Assembly: GCA_025698865.1 (NCBI GenBank)
Contig: JAILWQ010000001.1
Coordinates: 372,001-436,000 of the forward strand
DNA length: 64,000 nucleotides
Direction of reading: 5' to 3'
From: Erythrobacter sp.
GTDB taxonomy: Bacteria; Pseudomonadota; Alphaproteobacteria; Sphingomonadales; Sphingomonadaceae
In this document: piece after piece, positions 37,100 to 47,672 of the stretch
Position numbering within the stretch: the first letter of the stretch is position 1
Layout: every line of letters starts with the position of its first letter
Made by a program: the position numbers and the translations under genes
Notes under the pieces: generated by a model
What the model saw: only the letters and a program-made list of their open reading frames with translations
The model's database searches: none
Told to the model about the DNA's origin: nothing

Positions 37100-38476
37100 G
37101 TGACGAAAAAGACGTTCGCCAATTTCATTGCGTTTGCCTCCACTTTCGGGCTGGCCGCCGCGCCGGTCGCGATCGCCGCGCAGGACGTCGCCGGGCAGGA
37201 CGCCGCGGCGCAGCAGGACGGGGCGACGATGGACGATCCGCTCGGCCTTCCCAGTTCGACGACCGTTTTCGGCGAGACCAATCCGAACCTGCGCACCGCG
37301 ACGGCGGTGGTGAACGGACAGGTCATCACCGGGACCGATATCGACCAGCGTGTCGCCCTGCTGCTCGCCGCGAACGAGACCGAGATCGACGAGGAGGAAC
37401 TGATCCGCGTGCGGATGCAGGTCCTGCGCAACCTTATCGACGAAACGCTGCAGATCCAGGCGGCCCGGGCGCTGGAGATCAGCGTCACGCCGGAAGAGGT
37501 CGCCCGGACCTACACCCGCGTCGCCAGCCAGAATTTCGGCCAGAATCCCGACGCAATGGACACCTACCTTACCTCGGTCGGGTCCTCGCCCGCTTCGCTC
37601 AAGCGCCAGATCGAGGGCGAACTCGCCTGGCAGCGGCTGCTCCAGCGCAACATTGCGCCCTTCGTCAACGTATCGGAGGAAGAGGTGAACGAGGTGCTCA
37701 AGCGCCTTCAGGAAGACCGCGGGACCGAGGAATTCCGGATCGGCGAGATCTTCCTCGCCTCGACTCCGGAAAATTCCGCGCAGGTCCAGAACAACGCCCG
37801 CCAGATCGTCGACCAGCTCCGCCAGGGCGGCAGCTTCGTCGCCTATGCCCGCCAGTTCTCGCAGGCTTCGACCGCGGCGGTAGGCGGCGATCTCGGCTGG
37901 GTCCGCCTAGGCCAGCTTCCCACCGAGCTTTCCAACGCGGCGGGGCAGATGCAGCCCGGCCAGCTGGTCGGCCCGATCCCGATCACCGGCGGCTATTCGA
38001 TCCTGCTGCTGATCGACAAGCGACAGGTCCTCACCGCCGATCCGCGCGATGCGATCCTCTCGCTCAAGCAGGTCTCCATCAGCTTCGAGCCGGGCACCAC
38101 GCAGGCGCAGGTGCAGGCCCGCGCCGAACAGTTCGCCGACAGCGTCGCCGCGGTGCGCGGCTGCGGTGACATCGATCAGGCAGCCGCCTCGATGGGCGCC
38201 GAGGTGGTGACCAACAACGAGATCCGCGCCCGCTCGCTGCCGGACCAGCTGCAATCCATGGTACTTGGCCTACAGGTCGGTCAGGCGACCGCGCCCTTCG
38301 GCGATGTCGAGGGCGGTGTCCGGGTGCTGATGCTGTGCGGCCGCGACGATCCGCAGACGCAGAACGGCCCCGATTTCGGCCGGATGATGGCCCAGCTCGA
38401 GGACGAGCGCGTCAACAAGCGTGCCCAGCGCTATCTGCGCGACCTGCGCAACGACGCCTACATCGAATATAATTGA
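37100..38476 (+). CDS. surA: SurA-like periplasmic peptidyl-prolyl isomerase and chaperone
   Basis: 458 residues from GTG 37100, which gives the signal MTKKTFANFIAFASTFGLAAAPVAIAA; ATGs at 36974 and 37070 are in frame but leave the signal inside the protein. The N-terminal chaperone helices hold VVNGQVITGTDIDQR and LRNLIDETLQIQAAR. The parvulin domain is EFRIGEIFLAST... through GGDLGWVRLGQLP, and a second, weaker PPIase-like part follows (AILSLKQVSISFE). SurA escorts outer-membrane barrels such as LptD to the Bam machine, which fits its place behind lptD. Confidence 0.93.
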   Translation: MTKKTFANFIAFASTFGLAAAPVAIAAQDVAGQDAAAQQDGATMDDPLGLPSSTTVFGETNPNLRTATAVVNGQVITGTDIDQRVALLLAANETEIDEEELIRVRMQVLRNLIDETLQIQAARALEISVTPEEVARTYTRVASQNFGQNPDAMDTYLTSVGSSPASLKRQIEGELAWQRLLQRNIAPFVNVSEEEVNEVLKRLQEDRGTEEFRIGEIFLASTPENSAQVQNNARQIVDQLRQGGSFVAYARQFSQASTAAVGGDLGWVRLGQLPTELSNAAGQMQPGQLVGPIPITGGYSILLLIDKRQVLTADPRDAILSLKQVSISFEPGTTQAQVQARAEQFADSVAAVRGCGDIDQAAASMGAEVVTNNEIRARSLPDQLQSMVLGLQVGQATAPFGDVEGGVRVLMLCGRDDPQTQNGPDFGRMMAQLEDERVNKRAQRYLRDLRNDAYIEYN

Positions 38477-39483
38477 TCGCTCCACGCCAGCCTCTCGCGG
38501 TCTCGCTCGGCGATCCGGCGGGGATCGGTCCCGAACTGATCGCCGAGATCTGGAACCAGCGCGGATCGCTCGATCTCCCGCCCTTCGCCGTGGTCGGCGG
38601 GGCCGGTGTGCTGCGCGGTGCGGCGAAAACACGGGGGATCGACCTGCCGGTCGCGGTGATCGACCGGGCGGACGAAGCCATAGCGGCCTTCGCCGATGCG
38701 TTGCCGGTGATCGGCGGAGAGGACGCGCCCTACACGCCCGGACAGCCTGAGGAGGCGGGCGCAAGGCTCGCCCTTGCCTCGCTGGAACAGGCCACGGCGC
38801 TCGCCCGCGATGGCGCAGCGGGGGGGATCGTCACCCTGCCTGTCGCCAAGAGCCGCCTGGCCTCGGTCGGGTTCGCGCATCCCGGGCAGACCGAATATCT
38901 CGCTGCCTCCTGCGGCCGGCAGGCCGGCGACGCGGTGATGATGCTTGCCGGGCCGAGCCTTCGCGCCGTGCCGGTCACCGTCCATTGCCCGCTTGCCCAA
39001 GTCGCGCAGCTGCTGAACGAGGACATGATCTGCGCCAAGGCGCGGACCGTCCACCGGGCCCTCAACAGCGATTTCGGCATCGAGCAACCGCGCCTCGCGC
39101 TCGCCGGGCTCAACCCCCATGCGGGCGAGGACGGACGCATGGGCAGCGAGGAGGCCGAGATCATTGCCCCCGCCATCGCCCGTCTGCGCGCCGAGGGGAT
39201 CGACGCGAGCGGGCCGTATCCGGCCGACGCGCTGTTCACGCACCGCGCGCGCGAGACCTACGATGTCGCGCTGGCGATGTATCACGATCAGGCGCTGATC
39301 CCGCTGAAGGCGCTCGATTTCGACGAAGGCGTCAACGTCACGCTCGGCCTGCCGCTGGTGCGGACGAGCCCGGACCACGGCACCGCCTTCGCCATCGCCG
39401 GAGAGGGCATCGCCGATCCCGGCGCGACCATCGCCGCGCTCCGCATGGCGGGCGAAATGGCCGCGAGGCGCGCCGGTGGCTGA
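38473..39483 (+). CDS. pdxA: 4-hydroxythreonine-4-phosphate dehydrogenase
   Basis: 336 residues from TTG 38473, which overlaps the surA stop (TTGA). [51 protein letters not shown] and [14 protein letters not shown] are strong signatures; the His residues bind the divalent metal. It oxidises 4-phosphohydroxy-threonine on the way to pyridoxal 5'-phosphate. Position between surA and rsmA is classic. Confidence 0.95.
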   Translation: MIAPRQPLAVSLGDPAGIGPELIAEIWNQRGSLDLPPFAVVGGAGVLRGAAKTRGIDLPVAVIDRADEAIAAFADALPVIGGEDAPYTPGQPEEAGARLALASLEQATALARDGAAGGIVTLPVAKSRLASVGFAHPGQTEYLAASCGRQAGDAVMMLAGPSLRAVPVTVHCPLAQVAQLLNEDMICAKARTVHRALNSDFGIEQPRLALAGLNPHAGEDGRMGSEEAEIIAPAIARLRAEGIDASGPYPADALFTHRARETYDVALAMYHDQALIPLKALDFDEGVNVTLGLPLVRTSPDHGTAFAIAGEGIADPGATIAALRMAGEMAARRAGG

Positions 39484-40312
39484 CCTTCCGCCGCTGCGCG
39501 AGGTGATCGCGCGTCACGACCTCAGGGCATCGAAGGCGCTGGGGCAGAACTTCCTCCTCGACGCGCAATTGCTCGACCGCATCGCCGCCATTCCCGGCGA
39601 TCTCGCGGACAGGGCGGTGCTGGAGATCGGCCCCGGCCCCGGCGGACTGACGCGGGCGCTGCTTCGCGCCGGAGCGCGGGTGACCGCGATCGAGATGGAT
39701 CGCCGCTGCCTGCCCGCGCTCGCTGAACTCGCAGAAGCCTATCCGGGCAAGCTCCGCGTGATCGAGGGCGATGCCCTAGCGATGGATCACGACGCGCTGA
39801 TTGGCGAGCCCTATGCCGTGGTCGCCAATCTGCCCTACAATGTCGGGACCGCGCTGTTCACCCGCTGGCTGGGCGGACAGGACTGGCCGCCGCGCTGGAC
39901 CTCGCTGACGCTGATGTTCCAGCAGGAGGTCGCGCAGCGGATCGTCGCGGCGCCCGGCAGCTCGGCCTATGGACGCCTCGCCGTGCTCGCCCAGTGGCGC
40001 GGGCGAGCGAAGCTGGCAATGAAAGTGCATCGCAGCGCCTTCACCCCGCCGCCCAAGGTGATGAGCGCCATCGTCCATGTCGAACCCGGCGCCATGCCCG
40101 AAGGGGTTTCGGCTGCCGCGCTCGAACGGCTCACCGCCGCCGCTTTCGGCCAGCGCCGCAAGATGCTGCGCCAGAGCCTGAAAGGCGTACCCGGCGCGGC
40201 CGAGGCGCTCGACAGGCTCGGCATCGAGCCGACCCGGCGGGCCGAGACGCTTGGCGTCGCCGACTTCGTCGCCATCGCGCGCGAATTGTCCGGGGACGGC
40301 CCCGCCAGCTAG
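39476..40312 (+). CDS. rsmA: 16S rRNA (adenine1518-N6/adenine1519-N6)-dimethyltransferase
   Basis: 278 residues from GTG 39476, overlapping pdxA by eight bases. The SAM-binding motif is [16 protein letters not shown] and the target-base motif [20 protein letters not shown] and [14 protein letters not shown] close the family pattern. It dimethylates two adenines in helix 45 of 16S rRNA, and its loss gives kasugamycin resistance. Convergent with glcB; their stop codons share the four bases CTAG. Confidence 0.97.
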   Translation: MADLPPLREVIARHDLRASKALGQNFLLDAQLLDRIAAIPGDLADRAVLEIGPGPGGLTRALLRAGARVTAIEMDRRCLPALAELAEAYPGKLRVIEGDALAMDHDALIGEPYAVVANLPYNVGTALFTRWLGGQDWPPRWTSLTLMFQQEVAQRIVAAPGSSAYGRLAVLAQWRGRAKLAMKVHRSAFTPPPKVMSAIVHVEPGAMPEGVSAAALERLTAAAFGQRRKMLRQSLKGVPGAAEALDRLGIEPTRRAETLGVADFVAIARELSGDGPAS

Positions 40313-42411
40313 CGCGCCGCTTTCGCCTTCTTCTCCCGCCGCCAGCTGTGCAGCAGCGGCTCGGTGTAACCGCTCGGCTGCTCGACACCCTTGAAGATCA
40401 GGTCCTTCGCCGCCGAAAACGCCGGACCGTCGGAATTGTCCAGCAGCGGTTCGTAGGCGGGATCGCCGGCATTCTGGTCGTCGACCTTGCCGGCCATGCG
40501 GCGCAGGCTGTCCATCACCTGCCGCTCGGTAATGACGCCGTGGAGCAGCCAGTTGGCGATGTGCTGGCTCGATATGCGCAGGGTGGCGCGATCCTCCATC
40601 AACCCGACATCGTCGATATCCGGCACCTTGGAACAGCCGACTCCTTGGTCGATCCAGCGCACGACATAGCCGAGCAGTCCTTGACAATTGTTATCGAGTT
40701 CCTCGCGGATTTCCTCCTCCGACCAGTTCGTGCCGTCGGCGAGCGCGATAGTGAGCAGCTCGTCCAGCTTCCCCGCATCGGGAAGCGACTGCTGGATCGT
40801 GAAGACGTTCTCGCGGTGATAGTGAACCGCGTGCAAAGTCGCGGCAGTCGGGCTCGGCACCCAGGCGGTGTTCGCACCGGCGCGCAGATGGCCGATTTTT
40901 TCGATCATCATCTTGCCCATCAGATCGGGCACGGCCCACATGCCCTTGCCGATCTGCGCCCGGCCTGACAGGCCGTGGGCGAGGCCGATCCCGACATTGC
41001 GCGCCTCGTAGGCCTTGAGCCAAGCGGCGTTCTTCATCTCGCCCTTGCGCATCATCGGCCCGGCCCGCATCGAGGTGTGGATCTCGTCCCCCGTCCGGTC
41101 GAGGAAGCCGGTGTTGATGAAGACGATCCGGTTCCGCACCGCGTGGATGCAGGCGGCAAGGTTGGCGGAGGTGCGCCGCTCCTCGTCCATCACGCCGACC
41201 TTCATCGTGTGACGCGGCAGATCGAGCAGGTCCTCGACCGCATCGAACAGCTCGTCGGTGAAGGCGCATTCATCCGGCCCGTGCATCTTGGGCTTCACGA
41301 TATAGATGCTGCCATGCCGCGAATTACCGAACCGCGTCTTGCCCGCGACGTCGAGCGCGCCGATCGCGCCGGTGACCACGGCGTCCATGATGCCCTCGGG
41401 GATTTCCCCTCCGTCCCAGCGCATCGCCGGGTTCGTCATCAGGTGGCCGACATTGCGGACGAACATGAGGCTGCGACCGTTGAGCGTGCGGCGCTCGCCC
41501 TCCCGGTCGGTATAGGGTCTGTCCTCTGCGAGCCGCCGGGTCACGCGCTGTCCGCCCTTCTCGAAGCTGTCCTCCAGATCGCCGCGGATCACGCCGAGCC
41601 AGTTCGAGTAGGCGAGGAGCTTGTCCTCGGCATCGACCGCGGCGACCGAATCCTCGAGATCGGCGATGGTGGTGAGCGCCGCTTCCAGCTTGATGTCGCA
41701 GATACCCGCCGCGTCGGCACGCCCGACGGGGTGCTCGCGGTCGAACAGGATCTCGATATGCAGGCCGTTGTTGCGGAACAGGAGTCCGCCGGGCGTGGTG
41801 CCGACGAACTGGCTGTCATCCGCAAGCTCGCCGTAATCCTCGCTCTCGATCCCGCTCCAGCTCCCGGTCTTGAGCGGCAGGGCCTGATCGAGGAACCGCC
41901 GGCCCTCCGCGATAACCGCGGCGCCGCGATCCTGATCGTAGCCGCCCGGACGCGGCGGCGGCGCGTCGAGCGCGTCCGTGCCGTAGAGCGCATCGTAGAG
42001 GCTGCCCCAGCGCGCATTGGCGGCGTTGAGCAGGAAGCGGGCGTTGAGCACCGGGACCACCAGCTGCGGCCCGGCCATCGTCGCGATCTCCGGATCGACA
42101 TTCTCCGTCCCGATGGTGAACTCGCCGGGTTCGGGGACGAGATAGCCGATCTCTTCCAGAAAGGCGCGATAGGCGGCCGCGTCGTGCGGCTTGCCGGCGC
42201 GTTCGGTGTGCCAGGCGTCGATCGCCGCCTGCAATTCGTCGCGCCGGTCGAGCAGCTCGCGATTGCGCGGCGCGAAGCGGGCGAGGATGTCGGCAAAGCC
42301 GCTCCAGAACGCATCGGCATCGCGGCCGAGGGCGGCGAGAACCTCCGTCTCGATGAAATCGGCAAGCGCGGGATCGACCTCGATCCCGCCGCGTGTCGTG
42401 TAATCCCTCAT
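40309..42411 (-). CDS. glcB: Malate synthase G
   Basis: 700 residues, the size of isoform [55 protein letters not shown] and [48 protein letters not shown] hold the acetyl-CoA and glyoxylate sites. It condenses glyoxylate with acetyl-CoA to malate in the glyoxylate bypass. The frame is open far upstream, but MRDYTT is the family start. No aceA is nearby. Divergent from the M20 hydrolase gene. Confidence 0.96.
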   Translation of the reverse strand: MRDYTTRGGIEVDPALADFIETEVLAALGRDADAFWSGFADILARFAPRNRELLDRRDELQAAIDAWHTERAGKPHDAAAYRAFLEEIGYLVPEPGEFTIGTENVDPEIATMAGPQLVVPVLNARFLLNAANARWGSLYDALYGTDALDAPPPRPGGYDQDRGAAVIAEGRRFLDQALPLKTGSWSGIESEDYGELADDSQFVGTTPGGLLFRNNGLHIEILFDREHPVGRADAAGICDIKLEAALTTIADLEDSVAAVDAEDKLLAYSNWLGVIRGDLEDSFEKGGQRVTRRLAEDRPYTDREGERRTLNGRSLMFVRNVGHLMTNPAMRWDGGEIPEGIMDAVVTGAIGALDVAGKTRFGNSRHGSIYIVKPKMHGPDECAFTDELFDAVEDLLDLPRHTMKVGVMDEERRTSANLAACIHAVRNRIVFINTGFLDRTGDEIHTSMRAGPMMRKGEMKNAAWLKAYEARNVGIGLAHGLSGRAQIGKGMWAVPDLMGKMMIEKIGHLRAGANTAWVPSPTAATLHAVHYHRENVFTIQQSLPDAGKLDELLTIALADGTNWSEEEIREELDNNCQGLLGYVVRWIDQGVGCSKVPDIDDVGLMEDRATLRISSQHIANWLLHGVITERQVMDSLRRMAGKVDDQNAGDPAYEPLLDNSDGPAFSAAKDLIFKGVEQPSGYTEPLLHSWRREKKAKAAR

Positions 42412-42594
42412 TGAAAACCGTCCACCCGAAGCAGCGGCCGCATGACCGGCCATTATCATTGCGAATCTCGGGGGAGGAGATCGGTCCCCTATGACCAGAC
42501 GCGGGACACTTGGCAACGTTCCGCTGTCCATGGGCGCGCGCCCGGCCCGGGCGGGGTTGGACTTGGCGAGCGGCCCGCCTAAGGACATGGCGTC

Positions 42595-43806
42595 ATGGAA
42601 CCGATCGAACAGACCTCCGCCCGCCATCTCGACCGCATCGACGGCGACGCCATGCTTGCCGAAACGCTCGACTGGGCGCGGGTGAACAGCGGGACCGCAA
42701 ATCTGGACGGTCTGGCGACCATGGCGGGCAAGCTCGCCGATGCCTTCGCCGCCTTGCCGGGCGAAGTCGAGCTGATCGAACCGGCCAAGGTCACGGCGAT
42801 CTCCGCCGAAGGGGAGGAGTTCGAGAAGCCCCATGGCCGCCACATGGTGCTGCGCGTGCGTCCGGAAGCGGAGCGGCGCGTGGTGCTGACCGGGCACATG
42901 GACACGGTCTATCCCGCCGACCATCCGTTTCAGGACATAGACTGGCTCGACGCCGAGACGGTCAACGGCCCCGGCACCGCCGACATGAAGGGCGGGCTGG
43001 ACGTGATCCTCCACGCGCTGAAAGCCTTCGAGAATACCCCCGACGCCGCCCGACTCGGCTACGACGTGATGATCAATTCCGACGAGGAGACCGGCAGCCT
43101 CGCCAGCCGCAGCCTGATCGAGGAACTGGCGCGCGGGAAATACGCCGCGCTGACCTACGAACCCTCCGCCCTGCCCGACGGGACGCTTGCCCATGTGCGC
43201 GGCGGCACGGGCAATTATTCGATCACCCTGCGCGGCCGCTCGGCCCATGCCGGGCGCAACCCGCAGGATGGGCGCAACGCCATCGTCGCGGCGAGCGATC
43301 TGGTGCTGCGGATCGTCGAACTGGCGGCAGAAGACATCACGATAAACCCGGCCAAGATCGAGGGCGGCGCGGCGAACAACGTCGTCCCCGACCTCGCCAT
43401 CCTGCGCTTCAACATCCGCCCCAAATCGACCGATGCGATGGAGCGGTTCGACGGACAGCTCGATGCGATCCTCGACGCGGTCGCCGCGCGGCACGAAGTA
43501 TCGCCGCATCGCCATGGCGGCGTCACCCGTCCGCCCAAGCCGGTAGACGCGCGCGCGCAGAAGCTGTTCGACCTCGTGCGCGATTGCGGCGCCTCGCTCG
43601 GCCAGACGATCGGGTGGCAGCCGACCGGCGGCGTGTGCGACGGGAACAACATCGCCGCCACCGGCGTCCCCGTCGTCGATACGATGGGGGTGCGCGGCGG
43701 CAAAATCCATTCGCCCGACGAATTCATGATCGTCCCCAGCCTGGTCGAGCGTGCGGCGCTGTCCGCGCTCGTGCTCGAACGGCTGGCTTCCGGAGACCCG
43801 CTTTGA
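42595..43806 (+). CDS. M20-family metallohydrolase in an arginine-succinylation cluster
   Basis: 403 residues. [17 protein letters not shown] and [16 protein letters not shown] hold the first zinc ligands, [12 protein letters not shown] the catalytic Glu and bridging ligands, and the dimerisation domain includes [17 protein letters not shown]. It resembles carboxypeptidase G2 / ArgE-type peptidases. The stop overlaps the astA start (TTGA), and astB follows. So it probably acts on an arginine- or glutamate-derived N-acyl compound. It may stand in for a desuccinylase, since classic AstE belongs to another family; this is inference. Confidence 0.86.
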   Translation: MEPIEQTSARHLDRIDGDAMLAETLDWARVNSGTANLDGLATMAGKLADAFAALPGEVELIEPAKVTAISAEGEEFEKPHGRHMVLRVRPEAERRVVLTGHMDTVYPADHPFQDIDWLDAETVNGPGTADMKGGLDVILHALKAFENTPDAARLGYDVMINSDEETGSLASRSLIEELARGKYAALTYEPSALPDGTLAHVRGGTGNYSITLRGRSAHAGRNPQDGRNAIVAASDLVLRIVELAAEDITINPAKIEGGAANNVVPDLAILRFNIRPKSTDAMERFDGQLDAILDAVAARHEVSPHRHGGVTRPPKPVDARAQKLFDLVRDCGASLGQTIGWQPTGGVCDGNNIAATGVPVVDTMGVRGGKIHSPDEFMIVPSLVERAALSALVLERLASGDPL

Positions 43807-44819
43807 GTTTTCGCCTGCGCGCGGCCCGTCCCGCCGATATCGAACCGCTTTACGAGATGGCCAAGCTGACGGGTGGAGGCTTCACCAACCTGCCCGCCGA
43901 CCGCGATGCGCTCGGCGCCAAGCTGACCCGCGCGGAAGAGGCCTTCGCCCGCACCGACGACGATCCGGGCGATGATCTCTTCGTCCTGGTGCTGGAGAAT
44001 GTCGAGACCGGTCAGGTCCGCGGCACCTGCCAGCTGTTCAGCCAGGTCGGCCAGCGCTGGCCGTTCTACTCCTACCGGCTCAACACGCTGACGCAGCACA
44101 GCCAGGAACTGGGCCGCACGGTACGCGCCGAACTGCTCAGCCTCGTCACCGATCTGGAAGGGTCGAGCGAGGTCGGCGGCCTGTTCCTCCACCCCAACGA
44201 ACGGGCCGGCGGGCTCGGCCTGTTGCTCGCCCGCAGCCGCTATCTGTTCGTCGCCATGCACCGCGCCCGCTTTGCCGAGCGTATCCTCGCCGAATTGCGC
44301 GGCATCATCGACGACAGCGGCGGCTCGCCCTTTTGGGACGGGGTGGCCGGTCGCTTCTTCGGCATGAGCTTTCAGGAGGCGGACTATTTCAACGCCATCA
44401 ACGGCAACCAGTTCATCGCCGACCTGATGCCCAAGCACCCGGTCTATGTCGCCATGCTGGAGGACGAGGCGCGCAAGGTGATCGGCCTGCCCCACCCGAC
44501 CGGCCGCGCAGCGATGCGGATGCTGGAGAAGGAAGGCTTCGCTGCCGAGGGCTATGTCGACATTTTCGATGGCGGCCCGACAATGACGGCGCGCACCGAT
44601 CAGGTGAAGAGCATCCGCGATTCCGTGCCCTCGGCCTTGTCCTCGACCGAACTCGACATCGGCGAGCCTGCACTGGTTGCGACCGGAACACTCGGCAGCT
44701 TCCGCTGCGCCTACGGGATGCGGGAGCTGGACGCGGACGGCAACGCGTCGATCGATGCGCGCTGCGCCCGGACGCTCGAGGTCGGCCCCGGCGACGAGAT
44801 CTGGAGCGTTGCACGGTGA
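43803..44819 (+). CDS. astA: Arginine N-succinyltransferase
   Basis: 338 residues from TTG 43803, overlapping the M20 stop. [69 protein letters not shown], and [20 protein letters not shown] are AstA signatures. It is GNAT-like. It transfers succinyl from succinyl-CoA to arginine, the first step of the ammonia-yielding AST route. The stop overlaps the GTG of astB. Confidence 0.95.
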   Translation: MSFRLRAARPADIEPLYEMAKLTGGGFTNLPADRDALGAKLTRAEEAFARTDDDPGDDLFVLVLENVETGQVRGTCQLFSQVGQRWPFYSYRLNTLTQHSQELGRTVRAELLSLVTDLEGSSEVGGLFLHPNERAGGLGLLLARSRYLFVAMHRARFAERILAELRGIIDDSGGSPFWDGVAGRFFGMSFQEADYFNAINGNQFIADLMPKHPVYVAMLEDEARKVIGLPHPTGRAAMRMLEKEGFAAEGYVDIFDGGPTMTARTDQVKSIRDSVPSALSSTELDIGEPALVATGTLGSFRCAYGMRELDADGNASIDARCARTLEVGPGDEIWSVAR

Positions 44820-46081
44820 GCAAGGTCGCGAGCGGACTGGTCGAGATCAATTTCGACGGCATTGTCGGGCCGAGCCATAATTACGCCGGGCTCAGCCTCG
44901 GCAATATCGCCAGCGCCAGCCACAAGGGCGACCCCTCCTATCCGCGCAAGGCCGCGTTGCAGGGCATCGCCAAGATGCGGGCCAACATGGAGCTGGGCCT
45001 GACGCAGGGTTTCCTGCTGCCCCTTCCCCGGCCCAATGGCGAATTCCTCCACGGACTGGGCGCGGATGGCGAGACCGACCGCGCACTGATCGCCGCCGCG
45101 TGGTCGGCCAGCAGCATGTGGACCGCCAACGCCGCCACCGTCAGCCCCGCGCCTGACACCGCCGACGGGCGCTGCCACCTGACACCGGCCAATCTCGTGA
45201 CCATGCCGCACCGGGCGCAGGAATGGCGCGACACCAAGGCGCAGCTGGCCATCGCCTTTGCTGACCCGCGCCATTTCGCGGTGCACGACGCTATCCTGCC
45301 CAGCTTCGGCGACGAGGGCGCAGCGAATCACATGCGCTTTTGCGAGGGGCATGGCGCGCCCGGTGTCGAAGTCTTCGTCTATGGGCGGCAAGGTGGCAAG
45401 TTCCCCGCCCGTCAGCACCAACAGGCCAGCCGCGCGGTGGCCCGGCTGCATGGTCTCGATCCGGCGAAATGCGTTTTCGTCGAACAGAACCCGGAGGCGA
45501 TCGAGGCGGGCGCGTTCCACAATGATGTGGTTGCCGTCGCCAACGAGCGCGTGCTGTTCACACACGCCCTCGCCTTTGCGGAGCGCGAGGGCGCCTACGA
45601 GGCGGTCCGCGCGGCCTTCCCCGCGCTGGAGGTGGTCGAGGTCGGTGCGCAGGATGTCTCGCTCGACGAGGCCATCCGCACCTATCTCTTCAACGCGCAG
45701 CTCCTCTCGCTTCCGGGCGGAGGGATGGAACTGGTCGTGCCCGACGAATGCCGCGAGAGCGCCAGCGTCGCGGCCTATCTGGACCGCATGGCGCGCGACA
45801 ACGGCCCGATCGGATCGGTGCGCTATGTCGATGTGCGCCAGTCCATGGCCAATGGCGGCGGCCCGGCCTGCCTGCGCCTGCGCGTGGTGGCCGATCCCGC
45901 AACGGTCGATCCGCGCTTCCTGATGGACGAGCGCAGCGTCGAGCGGATCGAGGCGGTGGTCGCCGCAATGTGGCCCGAGCAGATCGACCCGGCCGATATC
46001 GGCAGCGAGGCGCTTGCAAAGCAAGTGGTCGAGGCCCGCGAAGGATTGCTGGGTGTCCTGTCCCTGGACGAGCTCGGATGA
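44816..46081 (+). CDS. astB: N-succinylarginine dihydrolase
   Basis: 421 residues from GTG 44816. EINFDGIVGPSHNYAGLSLGN, MWTANAATVSPAPDTADGRCHLTPANL, FCEGHGAPGVEVFVYGR, FHNDVVAVANERVLFTHA (catalytic His), and LLSLPGGGMELVVPDECRE. It hydrolyses succinylarginine to succinylornithine, CO2 and ammonia; the catalytic Cys lies in the C-terminal GGGPACLRLRV. Last gene in the overlapping set. astC, astD and astE are not here. Confidence 0.95.
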   Translation: MSKVASGLVEINFDGIVGPSHNYAGLSLGNIASASHKGDPSYPRKAALQGIAKMRANMELGLTQGFLLPLPRPNGEFLHGLGADGETDRALIAAAWSASSMWTANAATVSPAPDTADGRCHLTPANLVTMPHRAQEWRDTKAQLAIAFADPRHFAVHDAILPSFGDEGAANHMRFCEGHGAPGVEVFVYGRQGGKFPARQHQQASRAVARLHGLDPAKCVFVEQNPEAIEAGAFHNDVVAVANERVLFTHALAFAEREGAYEAVRAAFPALEVVEVGAQDVSLDEAIRTYLFNAQLLSLPGGGMELVVPDECRESASVAAYLDRMARDNGPIGSVRYVDVRQSMANGGGPACLRLRVVADPATVDPRFLMDERSVERIEAVVAAMWPEQIDPADIGSEALAKQVVEAREGLLGVLSLDELG

Positions 46082-46095
46082 CCCGGGGTCACACA

Positions 46096-46205
46096 GGTTA
46101 ACGTACTGGACAGCGTGGCGTCCCGTTCTAGGATCGCCGCGAGGTTAACCACGGAAGCGACGGAACGCGCCGGTTCGCGGCGCATTTCGGTGCGGGAAGG
46201 TTAAC
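46096..46205 (+). promoter_or_regulatory. Three GGTTAAC boxes upstream of a small membrane-protein gene
   Basis: GGTTAAC is found at 46096-46102, 46143-46149 and 46199-46205, spaced 47 and 56 bases, in the 146-base gap after astB. Two continue as GGTTAACC. TTAACC is the half-site pattern of the cell-cycle regulator CtrA (TTAACCAT, or TTAA-N7-TTAA). No full double site is present. They end 23 bases before the next gene's start. Confidence 0.45.
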
Positions 46206-46227
46206 CGTTCGAAAGGGTTGGCGGGCG

Positions 46228-46479
46228 TTGTTCGAGAAGATCGGAAGATTGTTCGTGATCAAGACGCCGTGGGAGGCGTATCTGATCATCTACGCCCTCG
46301 CCCTCGGCGCCACGGCGCGGGGCAGCGCCTATCTCGATCAGTATCCCGGCTGGGGCGGCAAGCTCCTGTTCCTCGCCTGCACCTGCGCGGTGTTCATGGC
46401 CGGCGCCAAGATTCTCGATTGCCTGAAATACGAAAAAGCCGCGTGTGCGGCGCGGGAGCAGACCGCGCCGACCGACTAG
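46228..46479 (+). CDS. Small membrane protein of unknown function
   Basis: 83 residues from TTG 46228. Two hydrophobic helices: PWEAYLIIYALALGATARG and GGKLLFLACTCAVFMAGAKILDC, with a loop SAYLDQYPGWGG between and a basic/cysteine tail. Codon use is normal for the window. Preceded by three GGTTAAC boxes, which suggests regulated expression. Faces the EEP gene, whose stop codon is 17 bases away. I know no family. Confidence 0.75.
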   Translation: MFEKIGRLFVIKTPWEAYLIIYALALGATARGSAYLDQYPGWGGKLLFLACTCAVFMAGAKILDCLKYEKAACAAREQTAPTD

Positions 46480-46495
46480 GCCGCGCGGAGGCAAT

Positions 46496-47527
46496 TCACT
46501 CCCCGCCCGTCTCCGGCACGATGCGGGCATCGGCAGGCAATCCACCGCCTTGGCTCATCGGATCGACACACACCTTGGCCAGCAGCGGCAGGTGGTCCGA
46601 CCCGACATCGGGTCCGATATCGAGGCTTTCGACCTTCACGCCTTCCTTCACCATGATCTGATCGAGCGGCCAGCCGAGCGTCACCAGGTTCGCCGGAAAG
46701 GTCGCGTAGCTGCCCCGCCCGGCACGCGGATCGAGATAGCCGCCCGTCTCGCGGAAATTCTCGGTCGTGCGCGACCAGGGAACGTCGTTGAAATCGCCGA
46801 TCGCCAGCACGTTGCCCAGCCGGTCCGGCGTTTCCGCGCCGGCCCGGGCGATGATCGCGTCACGTCGGGCAGTGCTCTGTCCCGGCAAAGGCGGACGCGG
46901 ATGCAGGCCCACCACCTCGAACCGCGCCCCGTCCGCGGTGCGCAGAGTGGCATAGAGGGTCGGCGTGTTCCGGTCGGTTATCGACACCATCTCCGCCCGG
47001 TCGACGTCGAGACGCGTGGCGAAGATCATGCCGTACGTGTTGTCGAGCGGCCGTTCGAGCCGGTAGCCGTAACGTGACAGTTGCGGCTCGAGCGCGTCGA
47101 GCCACTGGCGGTTCGTCTCCATCAGCAGCACGATATCGGGATCGACCTGCTCGATCAGATCAGCAGTGCGCTGGTAGCGATCGTTGCTCTGGAGGACGTT
47201 GAGCGAGAGGACCTTTGCGCAGCTCATCCCGTCGACTTCGTCGGGCAGCGGGACCTGTGCCGCCGCGAGAAAGGTGTAGGGCCAGAGCCGCGCCAGATTG
47301 ATCGCGCTTGCCCCGACCAGCAGCAGTACAGCAATCGCGCGGCCGCGCCCGGCGAACAGGAGGGCAAGTACGCCGATCGCGGCGGCAAGATAGATCGACG
47401 GCTCGCGTACGAAGTCGAGCATGCGGACGATGCCGCGATTGGTCGGCCACAGGGACACGAGCGACAGCAGCAGGAGCACCGCGCCCAGTCCAATCGCGAT
47501 CCAGGCCCGGCCGGAATAATCTTTCAT
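46496..47527 (-). CDS. Endonuclease/exonuclease/phosphatase-family membrane protein
   Basis: 343 residues from ATG 47527. Three membrane helices open the protein (AWIAIGLGAVLLLLSLVSLWP, IYLAAAIGVLALLFA and AIAVLLLVGASAINLARLWP). Then comes the EEP domain: KVLSLNVLQSNDRYQRTADLIEQVDPDIVLLMETN, GLHPRPP, VLAIGDFNDVPWSRTT and SDHLPLLAKV, which carry the metal-binding Asn, Glu, Asp/Asn and Asp/His. The active domain should lie in the periplasm; substrate unknown (lipid or nucleic acid phosphodiester). The ssrA locus is upstream. Confidence 0.88.
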   Translation of the reverse strand: MKDYSGRAWIAIGLGAVLLLLSLVSLWPTNRGIVRMLDFVREPSIYLAAAIGVLALLFAGRGRAIAVLLLVGASAINLARLWPYTFLAAAQVPLPDEVDGMSCAKVLSLNVLQSNDRYQRTADLIEQVDPDIVLLMETNRQWLDALEPQLSRYGYRLERPLDNTYGMIFATRLDVDRAEMVSITDRNTPTLYATLRTADGARFEVVGLHPRPPLPGQSTARRDAIIARAGAETPDRLGNVLAIGDFNDVPWSRTTENFRETGGYLDPRAGRGSYATFPANLVTLGWPLDQIMVKEGVKVESLDIGPDVGSDHLPLLAKVCVDPMSQGGGLPADARIVPETGGE

Positions 47528-47642
47528 CCGTGCCCCCTTGAAAGGGCGGCGATTAGCGCGTGTTCGGTGCCGGTCAAGCCGCAGAGCGATGGGCCACGAC
47601 CGCATCGCAGCGGGCGGCCTCGGCAGACTGGAATGGAACCAA

Positions 47643-47669
47643 GGTGGGGTTTCTGTTGCTAGCCACCCC
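47643..47669. repeat. Copy 1 of an 18-base element beside ssrA
   Basis: Contains GGGGTTTCTGTTGCTAGC (47646-47663), shared exactly with copy 2 (47741-47758). It is flanked by GGTGG and CCACC, which can pair to present the shared core in a loop. It is 116 bases before the EEP start on that gene's leader side. Confidence 0.7.
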
Positions 47670-47672
47670 AAA

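Noticed and set aside
42532-42543. Palindrome GGGCGCGCGCCC between glcB and the M20 gene
   Set aside because: Simple GC-alternating sequence in a high-GC genome; no second element or symmetry at promoters.
42412-43710. N-terminal extension of malate synthase by about 430 residues
   Set aside because: The frame stays open by chance over the M20 gene; family members begin at MRDYTT, which is at 42411.
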